A stretch of 64,000 bases of DNA from Pyrrhoderma lamaoense (lineage: Eukaryota; Basidiomycota; Agaricomycetes; Hymenochaetales; Hymenochaetaceae), in NCBI GenBank assembly GCA_002794735.1, contig NBAZ01000005.1, positions 682,001-746,000 of the forward strand, written 5' to 3'. Positions 1 to 13,000 of the stretch are shown here, piece by piece (position 1 is the stretch's first letter; each line of letters begins with the position of its first letter). Below the pieces are notes generated by a model. That model did no database searches. It was not told the origin of the DNA and was given only the letters and a program-made list of their open reading frames with translations. Position numbers and translations under genes: made by a program.

Positions 1-1529
1 ACGACTAGAAACAACCTGTGAACCGTTTCCTTATCCCGTAAATGAGTTTTATATGAGTCAATCAAAGAGAGCGACAGAGCGGCCAACTTGAGCTTTTTGT
101 CATGCATAAGTAATATTGTGGTGTTAGATTCTCTGGACGTCTTATCCCGATACGGATACGGATGGGTAATATGTGAATTCTTAAAACTTCCTCTCTGATA
201 AATGAAAGTGTTGGGTTGAATGCAAGGTTCTTCATAGCCCTGGGTTCAAGTTATATATCCAACCAGAAGCCTTTGCCTGCTCTTTTTTTTTATCTTCTTC
301 AAAAAGTCTAACCGTTTTAAGGAAGATACTCGCATTTAACACATTTCAACACATTTCATTCACAATTTGCAAACACTAACAAGGTGAGATAGGCAAGTGG
401 AGCCACCATCTCTGTTCACTCTCCTTCACCTTTCCACTTACTAAGTGACTTTCATCTCAGGGGGAGACCCTTACTTGATACATTATCATTATGTGTATAT
501 GCATAGACCATGACTCCCCTACCCCTCTCCGCTCCGCTCTCCTAAAAATCCAAAAAAAAAATGACGGATCATCCGGTTACATAAACTCTCTTTCAATTCA
601 ATTCCTCGTTTATAACTTGTAAAACACAAAGGGGGCCTAGAGCTCATATAATATGCATGCATTGCAAGGGACCCCCATGATTAGCGCATTATCACCGAGG
701 ACACGAGATTTTCTTTATAAACCAAGATAGACCCTTAAGCTCGATCAAAAAAGACACAAGAAGGAGAGCGGACCGGGAAGTTCCATCTTTGCGGCTGTGG
801 CTCCTCCCCAATGTTGCCTGTGGCTTTTGCGGGAACTTGTATTTGTTGCTAGGTGTGCCGCTTAGATTACATTTATAAATGTGTGTGCTATCTTCGAGAA
901 GAAAGAAAGTCCGTTCGAGATTTTCGTCTAACGTATCATCTGTCTTCCGCGAATGAAAAATACCAGCTGACAATTGGAATTCACTCAATCAGAGAAGAAA
1001 GGGAGAGAAAGACAGAGCTAAGGAAGCGATCTCAGTTTCTTGCACAGATCCAAACAAAGCAAATGACATCGACGTTTCAAGAATACACGGCGCCGTACAA
1101 TTGAACCGTATACATCTAACTAGAAGAAAAATAGTAATAGAAGAAGAAAAGAAAGATAGTGACAACCAGAGTTTACATTTCCGTCTTCTGCTGAAAGGGT
1201 ATATAAGTTTGGCCAAATAAGGAAGTTTGTAAGGTGGCCGAGTTGGAATACGTTACGATCGAAGGATGAGAATATATAGTCACGTTTTCGCAGTTGTCCG
1301 AGGACAGCAACAAGAGAGGGAAAAGCAAAAAAAAATAGGGATAAGAAGATAAATCCAGAAATTAAAATATACGGGAGAACGAAAAGTTATACAAGTATCA
1401 TTGGGATATCGTCGACGGGAGGAAATATTAAGCAAACAAGAAGTAAAGGAACGTAGTTTCCAGAGAACAAATAAAAAATTGAATAATAGACACAAGGGAA
1501 AGCGTGATCGTTCATGACATTTCGTCTGT
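1..1529. other. Intergenic region, no gene recognised
   Basis: About 1.5 kb downstream of the RasGAP gene. Open stretches on both strands are under 100 codons, have no recognisable domain and do not join through plausible introns. The region is AT-rich with short A and purine runs. It probably holds the RasGAP 3' UTR and flanking spacer. Confidence 0.5.
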
Positions 1530-4346
1530 TCATCGCTTAGCGAACACCTTTTTCAGGAGGCCCAGAACCTTCGGTACGTTGAGTTGTACGTACTCGAGAT
1601 CCAATAGATGCTGATTGTCTTTTTGCTATTTAATTGAACAGAATAGAGCTCGTTAGCAATAGAGCAATAGAAATCCATGGTATACATTGGGAACTTCCGA
1701 TACATACCTTCTCAAGTAAGTCATCTATCTTAAGATCCATCTCGAGGATAGCTTTATCACGGCCTTTGTAGTGCAGTGCAATGATAAAAGTGCCAGGTGT
1801 TGGAGAAGTGAGGTTGAAATAAATATTCGGCCGTCTGGGAAGCGAATTGTAAGTTTAATTAAGCTGTTCTCACTTTCGGTTTGAAATATAAGACCATATA
1901 CCTGTTATCTGGAACGTTGCTCACTACAATAATCCCTTCTTTCTCTAGCTGAGCATGAGTAAAGCGGTAGGGTCCTAGTGCAGCAACTTTCGTGGGTTTC
2001 TTCTCTTTCCCACCAACGGTAACAACACCGACCCCTGTCGAGGAACCCTTTTCCTTCGTCGCCGTTAGGCGTACATTTTGCAAATAGGCTTTGTATTGTT
2101 CAAGTTGTGCACGCATGTAGTTATTGTGATCACAGATCGTCTTGAATACTGCTTCTAGCGAACGCATTTCTAGCATGACCTTTTCACGCATGTTGCCGAG
2201 ATGCACAAGTTCCGCAGCCACCTCTTCTTCCATTAACTTGTAACCATCTGATTTCTCAAGAATATGCTGCTCTTCCAATTCACGAAGCATCTCCTTCACT
2301 TTGATACCGCGCCGAACTAGAGTCGCGTCCTTGGACGTCGCCGCTCGCTCAGCAATACTTGCTAAATTATAAGGCCTTTTGTCTGCATATTGCGGCATTG
2401 ATCGAATAAGTTGGACAAATATAGACTTCGCTTCCATATAAAGCATATCGCTTGAAGAAACGCTATCAAGAAGAGCACTCTGAATGTCTTGGATCGGAGT
2501 CTCCCAGCGGCTAAACAGAGGAAGCTCTATTGTACGATTCTCTTTTCGAGGTACCTGGGGTGGGGCGGGGCCTAATTCATCAGTCAAAATACGAAGATGT
2601 TGCTTGTCATTGGGAGACTGGTGATTGCATTAATAAAATCAGTAATTTGATCTAGGTATGACTTACGAGTGTGTCAATGTGTTGAAGTAGTAGTGAATGA
2701 GTATTATATAGTTCATTCAACGTGATGTGAATCATTAGATCCTTCTTTGATAATGCCATGTATTGATCCATCTATGACGGTATTAATACATACTAGTTCT
2801 AGTGATCATGATATTGGGAATACATACCTCCAAAGTATCATAAAAATCTCCAACTTCACATAGATTGTTTAAAAACTGATTTATGCGTGCCTTGTTATTT
2901 TCAACAAACGGGTTTAGTTGACTCATATAAGCTTCCTTGGCATAGGAAGGCTTATTTGCCAAGTTTTGCAACATTTTGGCGATCTGATATAAAGATGACT
3001 AAGGCCCCATTCACTAAGTGGACATGATTGAAAGACATACCAAAGTTAGTGTTCTCCTTGGGTGTTTTGCTGGGACACCTTCTACAAGCATATATGCCTG
3101 TGGAGTAACAATAGCAGGATTAATGAAACGTAAGAAGAAAAACCCGCCGATTAAGGAACAGATAGCATAATCTGTGGCTTCAGGATATTTTCGCTATTTC
3201 AACACTGAGTTAGTAACTTCTTTATCCAGAAAAACTAAAAACCATTCACTCTAGTGAGGCTACGAATCTGTTTGCAGATCCAACGGATACCATAAGGTAC
3301 CGTTTCTAAGCTATCGATAATCGTTAAAAGAAAGCTATTCGCAATTTCCATTAGCATGGTTAAACGAGGTGCAATTATAGCCTCGACATCTGCGTTCGCT
3401 GTAGCGACCTCCGGTGGCACTCCACGAGGAAGATTATCAGGAAGGCTTCCGGTTTCTTCTTCAATTTGGTTTATCATCTGTTCATAGACCTTTAGAGGAT
3501 TGATCTCGAGGTTAAGGTCTTTGTGCTCGATGAGACTATTGATACGTTCAGCGAGAACACTTTTCAAATAACTTTGACCTGGACCTCTGCGGGTATACGT
3601 AGTCATCATTCGGCTTACTGGGGTGTTCGCCCGAAGTAGAGAACCGAATTCAGTGGCAGTTTCAAATTGAGCACTCAGCACAGATTGGAACATTGTAAGC
3701 AACAAGTGCTCTTCACGGCTCTCATACTGGTTACCATACAATGTAAACATGACTGTTTGCAAGAGAGTGTCGATTTCCGATAGTGAAACAAGCCTGCATA
3801 GAGACGCTATATGGCGAGGTTCGGATTGCAATAGAAAGAAGAGGTTGGAGTACTGTTGAAGCTTGCGGTCGTCTGGATACTGTCCCTCTGTTGGGTCGAC
3901 TTCTTCCAAGTGGCGTTCCACTTCGTTTTGCTGTATAAATGCGTATTTATATGAAGTAAAAATAGAAAACCAGCACGGATCATACCTCGTCTAATGCCAT
4001 TCTATTCTGAATCAACAAGGCAATACGCGAATCAAGGTATCGGACATCTCGTTCAAGCACGAAGTTGCGTTTGGACTGAGCCGAAATACGGCCTTTGAGG
4101 TCGCGTAACCGTTTCTGGGCTGAATACAGGAGACAGAGGATAAGTACCGAAAGAACGCCACGCGAGTGGATTGAACCAAAAAGACTAAAAGAAGAACAGA
4201 CCTCTTGCAAGCTCGTCTTGAACCTCCATGTCCTGCTCAGCCGCCATACTGAACAGATGGGTAACGCTGTATCGGTTTGTGTTCCTGTTGGTGAGGCGCC
4301 GGGAAATGCTTCCCGGCGAAGTGGATTGGTCTAGGTATCCAGACAT
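1530..4346 (-). CDS. Ras GTPase-activating protein, Gap1/Sar1 (IQGAP-related) type
   Basis: Stimulates GTP hydrolysis by Ras-type GTPases at the cell cortex (family knowledge). The start at 4346 gives [19 protein letters not shown] short coiled-coil exon is followed by a long RasGAP exon (about 3235-3932) carrying [18 protein letters not shown], where the Arg after LL is the expected arginine finger. The next exon has the RasGAP signature [12 protein letters not shown] near 3130-3160. The C-terminal half is a RasGAP_C domain, with the boundary [20 protein letters not shown] spliced across an intron near 1836-1900. The last exons read [14 protein letters not shown] and [19 protein letters not shown], with a stop at 1530-1532. 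At roughly 700-750 residues, with no calponin-homology or IQ repeats, it resembles yeast Gap1/Sar1 and Aspergillus GapA rather than full IQGAP. About eight introns. I saw no frame break. Confidence 0.88.
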
Positions 4347-5376
4347 GGCGAGCGCGGATGTTTCTTGTATGTACTGGTGTTACAGGTGTATATTGACTGG
4401 TGTATTTTACGCTAACGAGAGTCGTATTGAAAGTCGTGAGTTGGAAGGGTAATGATGTTGTTGTTGCTGGTAAAGAGACAGACGACTAATAAATCGGTTA
4501 AAAAAAAGCAAACCAGCGCTGCTAAGATAGAGCAACGGAAGAAAAGAAAGAAAGGGTAATTGGTGATGGTGGTCGTGAAGAGAAAGATGTGTCTGGGCGG
4601 AGCTAGTGCACCGATTTGGACGTTGAGCGAGATGTTGAGCGAGATGCGGTCAGATGTAGAGTCGCACAGCTGCTCATCGCCCGTGTTGCTACGGTCCACT
4701 CCGTTTAGGTAACTCTCTCTCGCGTCAGTATCCCTCCCAGCAACGACTACGACACTCTTTGTCTCTCTCTTTTCGAAAACATATAAAAATCTGTTCTCTC
4801 TTCGCCCACCGGAAATTAATTGTATCGTGTGCTCGTTATTTCTACTAATTTCGACGATCCCTTAAACCACGTTGTAGAAGCAGGCTTGTTCAGTTATGGA
4901 AGCTAGGAGTGAAACATCAACTACACAGTCTGTTCGTCGTATTATCAATTGATAAATGACGGACCATCTATTATTCTTTGACAAGGCTAATTTCTTCCAC
5001 TGGATCAGGGCTTTTAAGGCTGTGTGCTAAAAGGCACAAAAACCACCCTTTTTCCCCTCATGCTTCAATGATTTCGAAGGAAATTTTGTATAATAAAGTA
5101 AACAAAATATAATAATATTAAAAAAGCTGTCAATATAATTATGTTAATCACTTTGTCTGTCTGCTTCAACTGAAGCTCATTTCAATGTGTTTCTGGCATA
5201 AGGATTACATTAACAAATGAGGCAAAATAGTCAATCAGCCACAGTTCATTTTTTTAGACTGGTACCAATAATCCGCCAGTCTCGGTCACGTGGCGAGGAG
5301 GTTCGCGACTCCGCCTGACCACTGCAACAAAGACGCACACTTTGTGACTTTCAACTTACTTACTCCTGTACATTGG
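4347..5376. promoter_or_regulatory. Divergent promoter region, RasGAP / BUB1
   Basis: About 1 kb between two divergently transcribed genes, so it should contain both promoters and 5' UTRs. It includes a CT-rich stretch (about 4725-4800) next to the RasGAP start and an AT-rich block (about 5085-5150). No specific factor site could be assigned. Open frames here, including an in-frame ATG at 5290 upstream of BUB1, look incidental. Confidence 0.45.
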
Positions 5377-8300
5377 ATGATGAGCTCTTCGTCTTCAAGC
5401 GCAGAACAAGAACTTATTGCTGAAAGAGAAAACTTCAAGAAGCAGATCTCTTCTGAAGATGAGGACCCACTCGGACCATATGAGAGACATGTTAAATGGT
5501 TAATGGGCTACGAGCTAGATCATCCACGTTCTGGTGTCTCTCTTGAGATCTTAGTCATCCTTGAAGAAACACTGCGTAAATTCAAGGATGATGCTGGCTA
5601 TCGTGGTGACTTACGTTACCTGAAGCTATGGCTCACTTATGCCCAACGTATAGAGAACCCTGACTACATTTACGTTTACCTTTTGAAGCACAAGATTGGC
5701 ACCATCTATGCGCAACTATACGAAGATTACGCGATCTCACTTGAAAGTAGAAAAAGGTTTGTATGGAGCACTACTCTAAGAACGTATCTGAACTTCGTTT
5801 CAGATATAGTGAAGTAGAGAAAACTTACCAACTTGGATTTGCTCAAGCTAAACGCGGTATTGAGCGACTCAAAACTCGCCACCAAGAATACAAGGAACGT
5901 CTTGCCGCCAAGATTCCCATGAGATTGAAAAGGCCAACACCACACATATCTCCCAGTGAAGTGTGTCTGTTACTATCCAGCTTGATGAAAGGTCTGACAT
6001 CCATCAGAGTACATCTCTTGGGGCCAAACTATATCGCAACCCACTACGACAGATTGATATCAAAGGCTCCAAGCCCAAAGTGGCTTCTCCAGAGGCAGCA
6101 CCGGTATTAAACACACCAACGCCATCAACTCAAACAATTTCCACAGGTGACAAGACTATAATAGCCCACACATCAAATCTAACAGATCCGTATCTTTATG
6201 TTCGGGCTGCGGCAAAGAACATGCCGATCGAACCAGGAAGACGTCTTGAAAAGTATAGATTCAACTTCTCTCTTCTCTTCAAAGATGATAAGGAATATTG
6301 TGTTCAAGAGGCACGCGCGAGATCTATGGGTCTATACGAAAAAAAATGGGGCCCTCCCCCTCAAGATGAGCCTGGTCCTCATCAAGTGCATGTCGAGGCT
6401 CCAGTTGACTTCGGTGATAATGGAGATAGACCTTCAACACGCACAAATCTCATAAAACTTAACATGAATATGACAGCACAATTGGCAAATGAACCAACAG
6501 TGACAATAAACACGAAAGAAGCACTGAGAGACGTTTTTGGGATGTATAATTCACCGGAAAGAACTATCAAATCAGCAAATTTACTCATTGGTACCAAGCA
6601 CGCTCCAATAAGGAAGATTGATCTTCCTTTGGTACAACCAAAGCCACGGGAGACACTTCGTAAGATCACTGAGTTAGGTGATGGTGAGGTTGAAAATGCA
6701 CAGGGGTCGTCAAAACCACAATGTAATTCAAAATACTTATTGTTAGCTTGAAAATTTTGTCTAATTAAACTTCTAGCTTTCAGGCCTTACGTCGATGAAC
6801 AGAATAGAAAAGAGAATGCGGTACCAGCGCCGGCTAAGGTTAGTGATTTTTCTCGATCGGAAGTTTTTAAAAGTGAAAATTCATGCTTTCTTGATAGTTT
6901 AAGCCTTACGTTGATGAGAACGCGAATAGCAGACCTCGCCCCGCTGCTGGTCAAAGGAAGGGACTGGCTCTGAAAGAGATTCCGGTTGCTCCTCCAATAA
7001 AAGAGGATGAAGAAGAGGTCTCATCTCCTTCAGAGGATACGCCTGCTCCTGAACCGAGTAGACCAGTCTTCCAGGACACTCAACCGAGGCCTGTATTCAA
7101 GGTATTCACTCCTGCGGGTGCAGAGAATCATAGACTGCCACTTCAATCGAAAGGTGGCGTTCTCCAAGACAGGCCAACTGTCTTCCGCGACGCCAAACCA
7201 TCAGGTGGAGGTGGCATCTTCAGCTCCAAGGTATTCAGTCGTCCTCCGGGTGTAGACAGCCCCTTCAACAGCAACAAGCCAAGAGAGGTGTTCAGTTCAA
7301 GGCCAGTGTTCTCTGCCAAACCACTCCCAAGCCAGAATGAAAATGCTGGAAGAGAACCTGTATTCCGTCGAGCCGATAATGCGGGACCGTCTCAGAGGGC
7401 GGTTTTCGCACCACTTTCTCGTGATCGTGAAAGACAGCCATTCGCACCTATTCGCCAGCCTTTTAGACTTATTAATCCAGAGCCGTTGCCGGATCCAGAA
7501 CCAGACAAATATTCTGAACCTGAGCCCGAACCCGAAGTGAAACTTAAGCCAGTTACCAGACGACTGAGAGAAGAGTCTGCTGTAGAGCCGGAATCCGAAC
7601 CCGAACCTGAGCTAGGCCCAAAATCAGAAGAAGAATTTGAAGAAGATCCTGGAGAAGAAGGTGAAGAAGTTCAGGAATATGATGAAGCTGTCCAAGAAGA
7701 TGGTTATTATGAAAGCGAAACGCCATATCGCAAGGGAGGGCGCTATGGAGGAGGGTTTATGACTCCAATTGCTGAGCGTACATTTGAATGTACTATGACC
7801 ACGCGAACAATGCTCAACATAGATCCCAGTTCTCAAGTTCAACAAAACCGAGAGGCAGCCACAGCCGCATTACAGGCGGCTCATGAATCGGAAGAAGAAG
7901 ATGGCACTCAAGAAGCCATCGTCGGAGATGTGTCTGGCGAAACCGATGACATTGACTTTGAGGATGACGATTTTAGTTTAGCAGAACAGGATGATGATAT
8001 GATTGAAAGGACAGGGACACTTTCTCTTGCAGATGCAATCGAAGTTGCCTCCGCCTTTAAGCCCCCGAATCCATGTAACCCATCGGACCCTCATATTGTC
8101 AATACCCTGCTTTCCTTGTCTACGGAGGCTCCGGGATTTTATGACCTGAAGAACGAAGTATCAGACCGCTTCGACAAATTACAGAAATTTGCGAACAAAA
8201 AGTCAAGAAGTGGTCGATCTAACAGAGCATATAACGAAAGCGATTCTTTCCGCGTTCACCTAACTGACAAGACATTCGTAGTGACTGAGAAACTCGGTGA

Positions 8301-9305
8301 AGGGGGCTTCGGGCTGTATACAAGGCGAAGGCCAGCCCACTTGGAGCCGAAAGTGATGATGAATTCTCTGAGGGGGAAGATAGCGATGATGATTTCGACG
8401 ACGAGAATAAATACTACTTTGCTCTAAAAGTCGTTAAGCCAAGGAACCTCTGGGAATACCACATCCTCAGACGGATACATAGTAGTATCCCGGATGAATG
8501 CAAACGTTCAGTCGTTAGTCCGCATGCTTTATATGCCTATCGTGATGAAAGCTATCTCGTTCTCGATCTTTGCACGCAAGGCACGCTTTTAGATGTCGTG
8601 AACCACGCATCGGAATCAGGAGTTTCCCAGCATGGTGCATGCCTTGATGAAGTGCTCGTCATGTTCTTCTCCATCGAACTCATCAAGTTCCTCGAAGCCA
8701 TACATAGTGCATCCATAATTCAAGGAGACTTCAAAATTGATAACTGTCTTCTCCGACTCGAAGATGTACCAGGAGGGGTGAACGCATGGTCTGGTATGTA
8801 CCAACCTTCTGGAGATGGAGGGTGGCGCTACAAAGGTATCAAGATGATAGACTTTGGACGAACGATTGATACACGTGTATATCCCTCTGGTCAGAAATTC
8901 ATAGCAGATTGGAAGACGGATGTGTACGATTGTCCCGAGATGCGTGAGAATAGACCATGGAGTTACGAACCTGATTACTTTGGTCTTGCCGGGATTTGCT
9001 ATTGTATGCTTTTTGGAAAATACTTCGATGAAGGAACAATTGTTCGTGTTGAAGGAGAAGAGGGATCGCGTTATAAATTCACGCCTCAGTTCAAGAGATA
9101 CTGGCAAGGTGATATCTGGGGACGACTGTTTGACCTTCTCCTGAACCCAACCCTTGTCAGACCGGATGGTTCTCTTCCGTTAGTCCCAGAACTTGCGTCA
9201 ATAAGAGAAGAAATGGAAACTTGGTTATCAAGTAACTGTAATCGAAGTACAAACACACTCAAGGGTCTATTGAAGAAAATAGAAAGATCCGTCTTAACGA
9301 AGTAG
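5377..9305 (+). CDS. BUB1: Spindle assembly checkpoint kinase BUB1 (frame broken twice)
   Basis: Kinetochore checkpoint kinase. The N-terminal Mad3/BUB1 homology region (about 5400-5920) has DPLGPYERHVKWL, LRYLKLWLTYAQ and IYAQLYEDYA, a TPR fold that binds the kinetochore scaffold. The middle is disordered, with acidic stretches and PEPEPE runs. The C-terminal kinase has TEKLGEGGFG, FALKVVKPRNLWEY, IIQGDFKIDNCLL, MIDFGRTID and WKTDVYDCPEM. Introns: 5757-5803, 6723-6776 and 6839-6897. I chose the start at 5377 (MMSSSSSSAEQEL); the in-frame ATG at 5290 would add 29 unconserved residues. Two oddities need a one-base shift: near 5960-5965, and inside the glycine loop at about 8311, where GFG must continue as AVYKAKASP. 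The usual HGD of the catalytic loop reads QGD, while the catalytic Asp, Asn and DFG are present. Identity is certain; integrity is not. Confidence 0.9.
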
Positions 9306-10012
9306 AGAAATAAACTTTATGTATACATATCATACATGTATTTGCATTTTTTTGTCCCGATTATTATTGTATTTGTTTTGCCTGCTATATTGTTACATGT
9401 GTGCAACTTATTTCTGTTTCTTTCTTGACCAATAACAACAATAATGATAATTGCCTGATTAATTTCCCTCTCCTATGTGCTGAAACGTGGAAAGTTGAAA
9501 ATCCCCTAGCTTCTTCATATTGTTTGCTTGTAAGCGATAACCTAGTGCCTCCATACTTACAATCAATTTTTCGCCTCTCTTCGTTTTCCGAGCAAGTACC
9601 TTCTCTCTGTTCCTCCTGATACGAGACAACCAACTCCCCTGGTTCGTGAAAGAAAAAGTGCTACAGAGAAAAGAAAAATGCATTGCAACAAAGCAAAGTA
9701 ACAACAACCCGACTTTGACGGGAAGACAACACAGGTAAAAACGAACAAATCCCTTGGGGCAACGCATCTTCTGCAACTCCATAAAAAATTCTCCGGTCCC
9801 CTCACCTTGGAAATGTCAAATATGACTCCGATCATCTCATACAACATCTTCTCCCTCAACATAGCTCGACAACGTCATCGCCATCAAAAAAGTGACATAA
9901 ACTACCTTCCACAACCCTCAATCCGCTCCATCAAATCGCATCGTCCGTACGTGTGTGACCAAGAATGCTGCGTACATGAATCAAAGGACATGGTAAGTCA
10001 CAAAATTCAAAC
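9306..10012. other. Convergent intergenic region with 3' UTRs of BUB1 and the ataxin-2 homolog
   Basis: Gene 3' ends face each other here. The sequence is AT-rich with TG/TA-rich stretches just after BUB1 (9305-9400). No domain-bearing frame was found, and the overlapping short frames on both strands look like chance. Confidence 0.5.
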
Positions 10013-13000
10013 TCATGCATGCCCGACGCCACCCATAGGTACAGGTGGAGGTGGCCCTGCTTCATAGGGGTGTGGGGGCGCATTTGGCCCAGGTGGAGGC
10101 ATCATCATCGGATAAGGCATTGCATGTTGCACTGTGTGTATTGTGAACATCTTCCCATTGTACGAATCAAAAGGCATCATACGTTGTGGACTTTGTTGAT
10201 AATATGGATGGGCATGCGCCGGGATTGGCGTAGGGGCATCGAAGGGCGCGGTCCACCACTTTGTGGAGGAGGAGGATAAGCGCCTGGGGGTGGTGGAGGC
10301 ATATAGTGCTGGGGAGCTGAAAGAAAAGGGTCAATCTCTAGACTGCACCAGAGCCATTATAACTATGAACTTACGTGGCATCTGTCCCATAGGGGGAGGT
10401 GCATACATAGCTATGGGTTCAAGATGAATAAGTAATCTGCTAGTATTTGCAGTATACTCACGCTGACCATTTGGAGGTGGCATATTTGGAGGATATGGCA
10501 TAGGCGGCATATAGGGCGATGGAATAAAAGCAGCACCAGGGGGACACCTGCCATCCCAGCCATCATAGGCTGTGGTGGCTAACATTTAAACGTCAAGGTC
10601 ACGTTGAAAAATTAGATGTAAAAACGTACTTGTCCAGGATAGTAAGGGGCATAATATAGAGCATAACCTCCACCACGGCTAGCTGCGGCGGCGGCCTGAG
10701 CTTGAGCTTGAGCTTGGGCAGCTGCGTCTTCATCGTATGAGGGGGGAGGCGGGGGTGGATGAGGAACCATATGTGGTGACGCTTGGGGAGGTGGAGCGTT
10801 AACAGTCGGGGCCGGGAACATATGCATGTACCTCTTCCCATTGTACGGCCAGTTGTGACCTAGAAGAAGTTGAGTTTTCATTTTAACTAGACATTACAAG
10901 GGTAAGAGTAATTACCGATGGCTTTTGCTTCCGTGACTTTCCCATGTTTGAACGGATTGAAATCCTCCTTCACGTTGACAGGTCCCTTTTTGATCACTTG
11001 GTTGCCAAAGAAGGGATTGGGGGTAGGAGGGACGTTTGCAATCTATGCAATTCATTGTTATTAGGGGAGTATATCAACATACGCGATGACTCACAGTTTC
11101 TTGCTTTGGCTTCGGAGAGACGGCCTGGGTTTGTGGGCTAGATGAACCCGTCTACAGATAATTAATAATAAAGATCCGCAATAACAAGGCACAAGTCTTC
11201 ATATTGTAAACTCACTGGTGTGAAAGCAGCTGCCTTGGGGTTAGGCCGGAACGAAGTAGCATTAACATTGAGTCTTTGCTGTGCTGTCGGACTTAATGGT
11301 TGCTGGTTCACGGAAGATTGCTTTCCATCACCAGAGGACTGCTTCTTTGCACCCCGGAACGGTGGAATTTGTTGAATTACCATGCTGATCCTTGGCATCG
11401 TCTTGGAAGATTCAATTTTCCCGTTTGACGTATTTGATTTAGAACCGCTCGGACTTGCAGCACTGGGGGCTATCGAAGTGGCGCTCTTGCTTGGCGGAAC
11501 ACGTTCAGTAGGCTTCAATGCAGAGGCCGATGGTGCAGATGGTTTGCGGACTGGTTCTGCAGGTTTTGAGGTGCTAGAACCGAGCTGTGTCTGTGTCTTT
11601 GGCTGGGCGATGGCAGAAACCGAAACGCCTATAGCGCGCGCCTTTGTGGACTGAGCATCAAGGCTTGACTTCTCGCGAATCTGACGCTGTTTATCCTCAT
11701 CTTTAGCCAAGATAGGGACAAGATCTTCAGGGATGGGCTTGTTGAGCTTAAAGTATAATTGTTTATTTTTATCAGAAGTCAACTGAGATGAGCAAATAAG
11801 CATACCTTGAAGGTCTGACTAAACTTGACTAGATCCGCAACGCGTTTCTCCATATCATTTTTGACTAAAGCCTGCTTCTTTTGAGTAAGTCGCTGCCTTT
11901 CAATTGTTACGAAGTCACGGAAAGCCGGTAATGCATCAGCGGGTTGCTATACGAGTTTAAATCAGTGATGATGTTTGTAAATTTGGTATTTGAACTACCT
12001 TTGCAGCTCCGCCACCTGCCGGACTCGGGGATGTACGAGGAACCGGTTTTTCTGAGCCATCAGGCGCATTCAGTGAAACCTTGGGCACAGGAATATTAGC
12101 GTTACTTTTATTCTGAGCGTCTTTTTCAGAAGCTTTTGAAACGGAATCGTTGATCGCAGTGACATTATTATTGGAGTTCTGACGCCGAGCTCCAGGAGGC
12201 ACATATGCATTAGCACCTCGAACAACAGCACCATATCTATAATGATTATTGGAAATCACAGTTAATTAAAGTACAATAGTGAGATCATCAGGTCACTTAC
12301 TTATCTTCCTCATTGATACCACTATCATCCACGATGATTCCACGTTCTTCAGCTATATGAGGGTTGGTTGTCACGGTCTGAAGGTACTCGTTTAGCATGG
12401 GTAATTGTTACACCTTTTTAATTAACCTACACCAGTAATTTCAGCAGCGATAATTTCCGCTCGACGTTCTCGCTCTTTGAAATCTTTTGCACTGCGGTCC
12501 AGCCTTGTTGTATACTCATCTTCATCGAAGTGAGTGCGAACTCCAAAGAGTCGTTCATTTGCAGCAAATTGGTCCCATTGTCCACCAGTTGAGGCACCAG
12601 GCCCGAAAGTAACATCATCACCACCACTTTGGTGATCGAAGCCACCTGTCACTGGAAGGACTGGAGGCTCGGTTGCATCAGGCTTCCACGCTTGTAGCTC
12701 TCGTTCTCGTTTTGAAGGGGCGGCCCGCGAAATCTCAGTGTCTGTGCGGAAGGCTAGATAATCATTCTGTTAGCAATTTTAGGTTACTCAAGACTTGACC
12801 GGACAGTTGATCGTTGATTGAAATTTGAGCACATTACTTCTCCGGACAAAGCGAAGCTTCCAATGTGACTACAGATATCGCCACAGCCGAAGCTTAGAAA
12901 TAGTCTTTATAAATTATATATACCAAAGAGCCTTGTATATACTTCGTAGGGAGGCACGGAGTTTGTGCGAGATTGGATTGAAATGGCATCATGGACGCAA

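Noticed and set aside
5290..5376. In-frame upstream ATG adding 29 residues to BUB1
   Set aside because: The added residues (MARRFATPPDHC...) have no similarity to BUB1 N-termini, and the downstream MMSSSSSSAEQEL begins just before the conserved region. Not excluded, but less likely.
8616..9107. 163-codon minus-strand frame within BUB1
   Set aside because: It is entirely antisense to the kinase domain and shows no recognisable protein.
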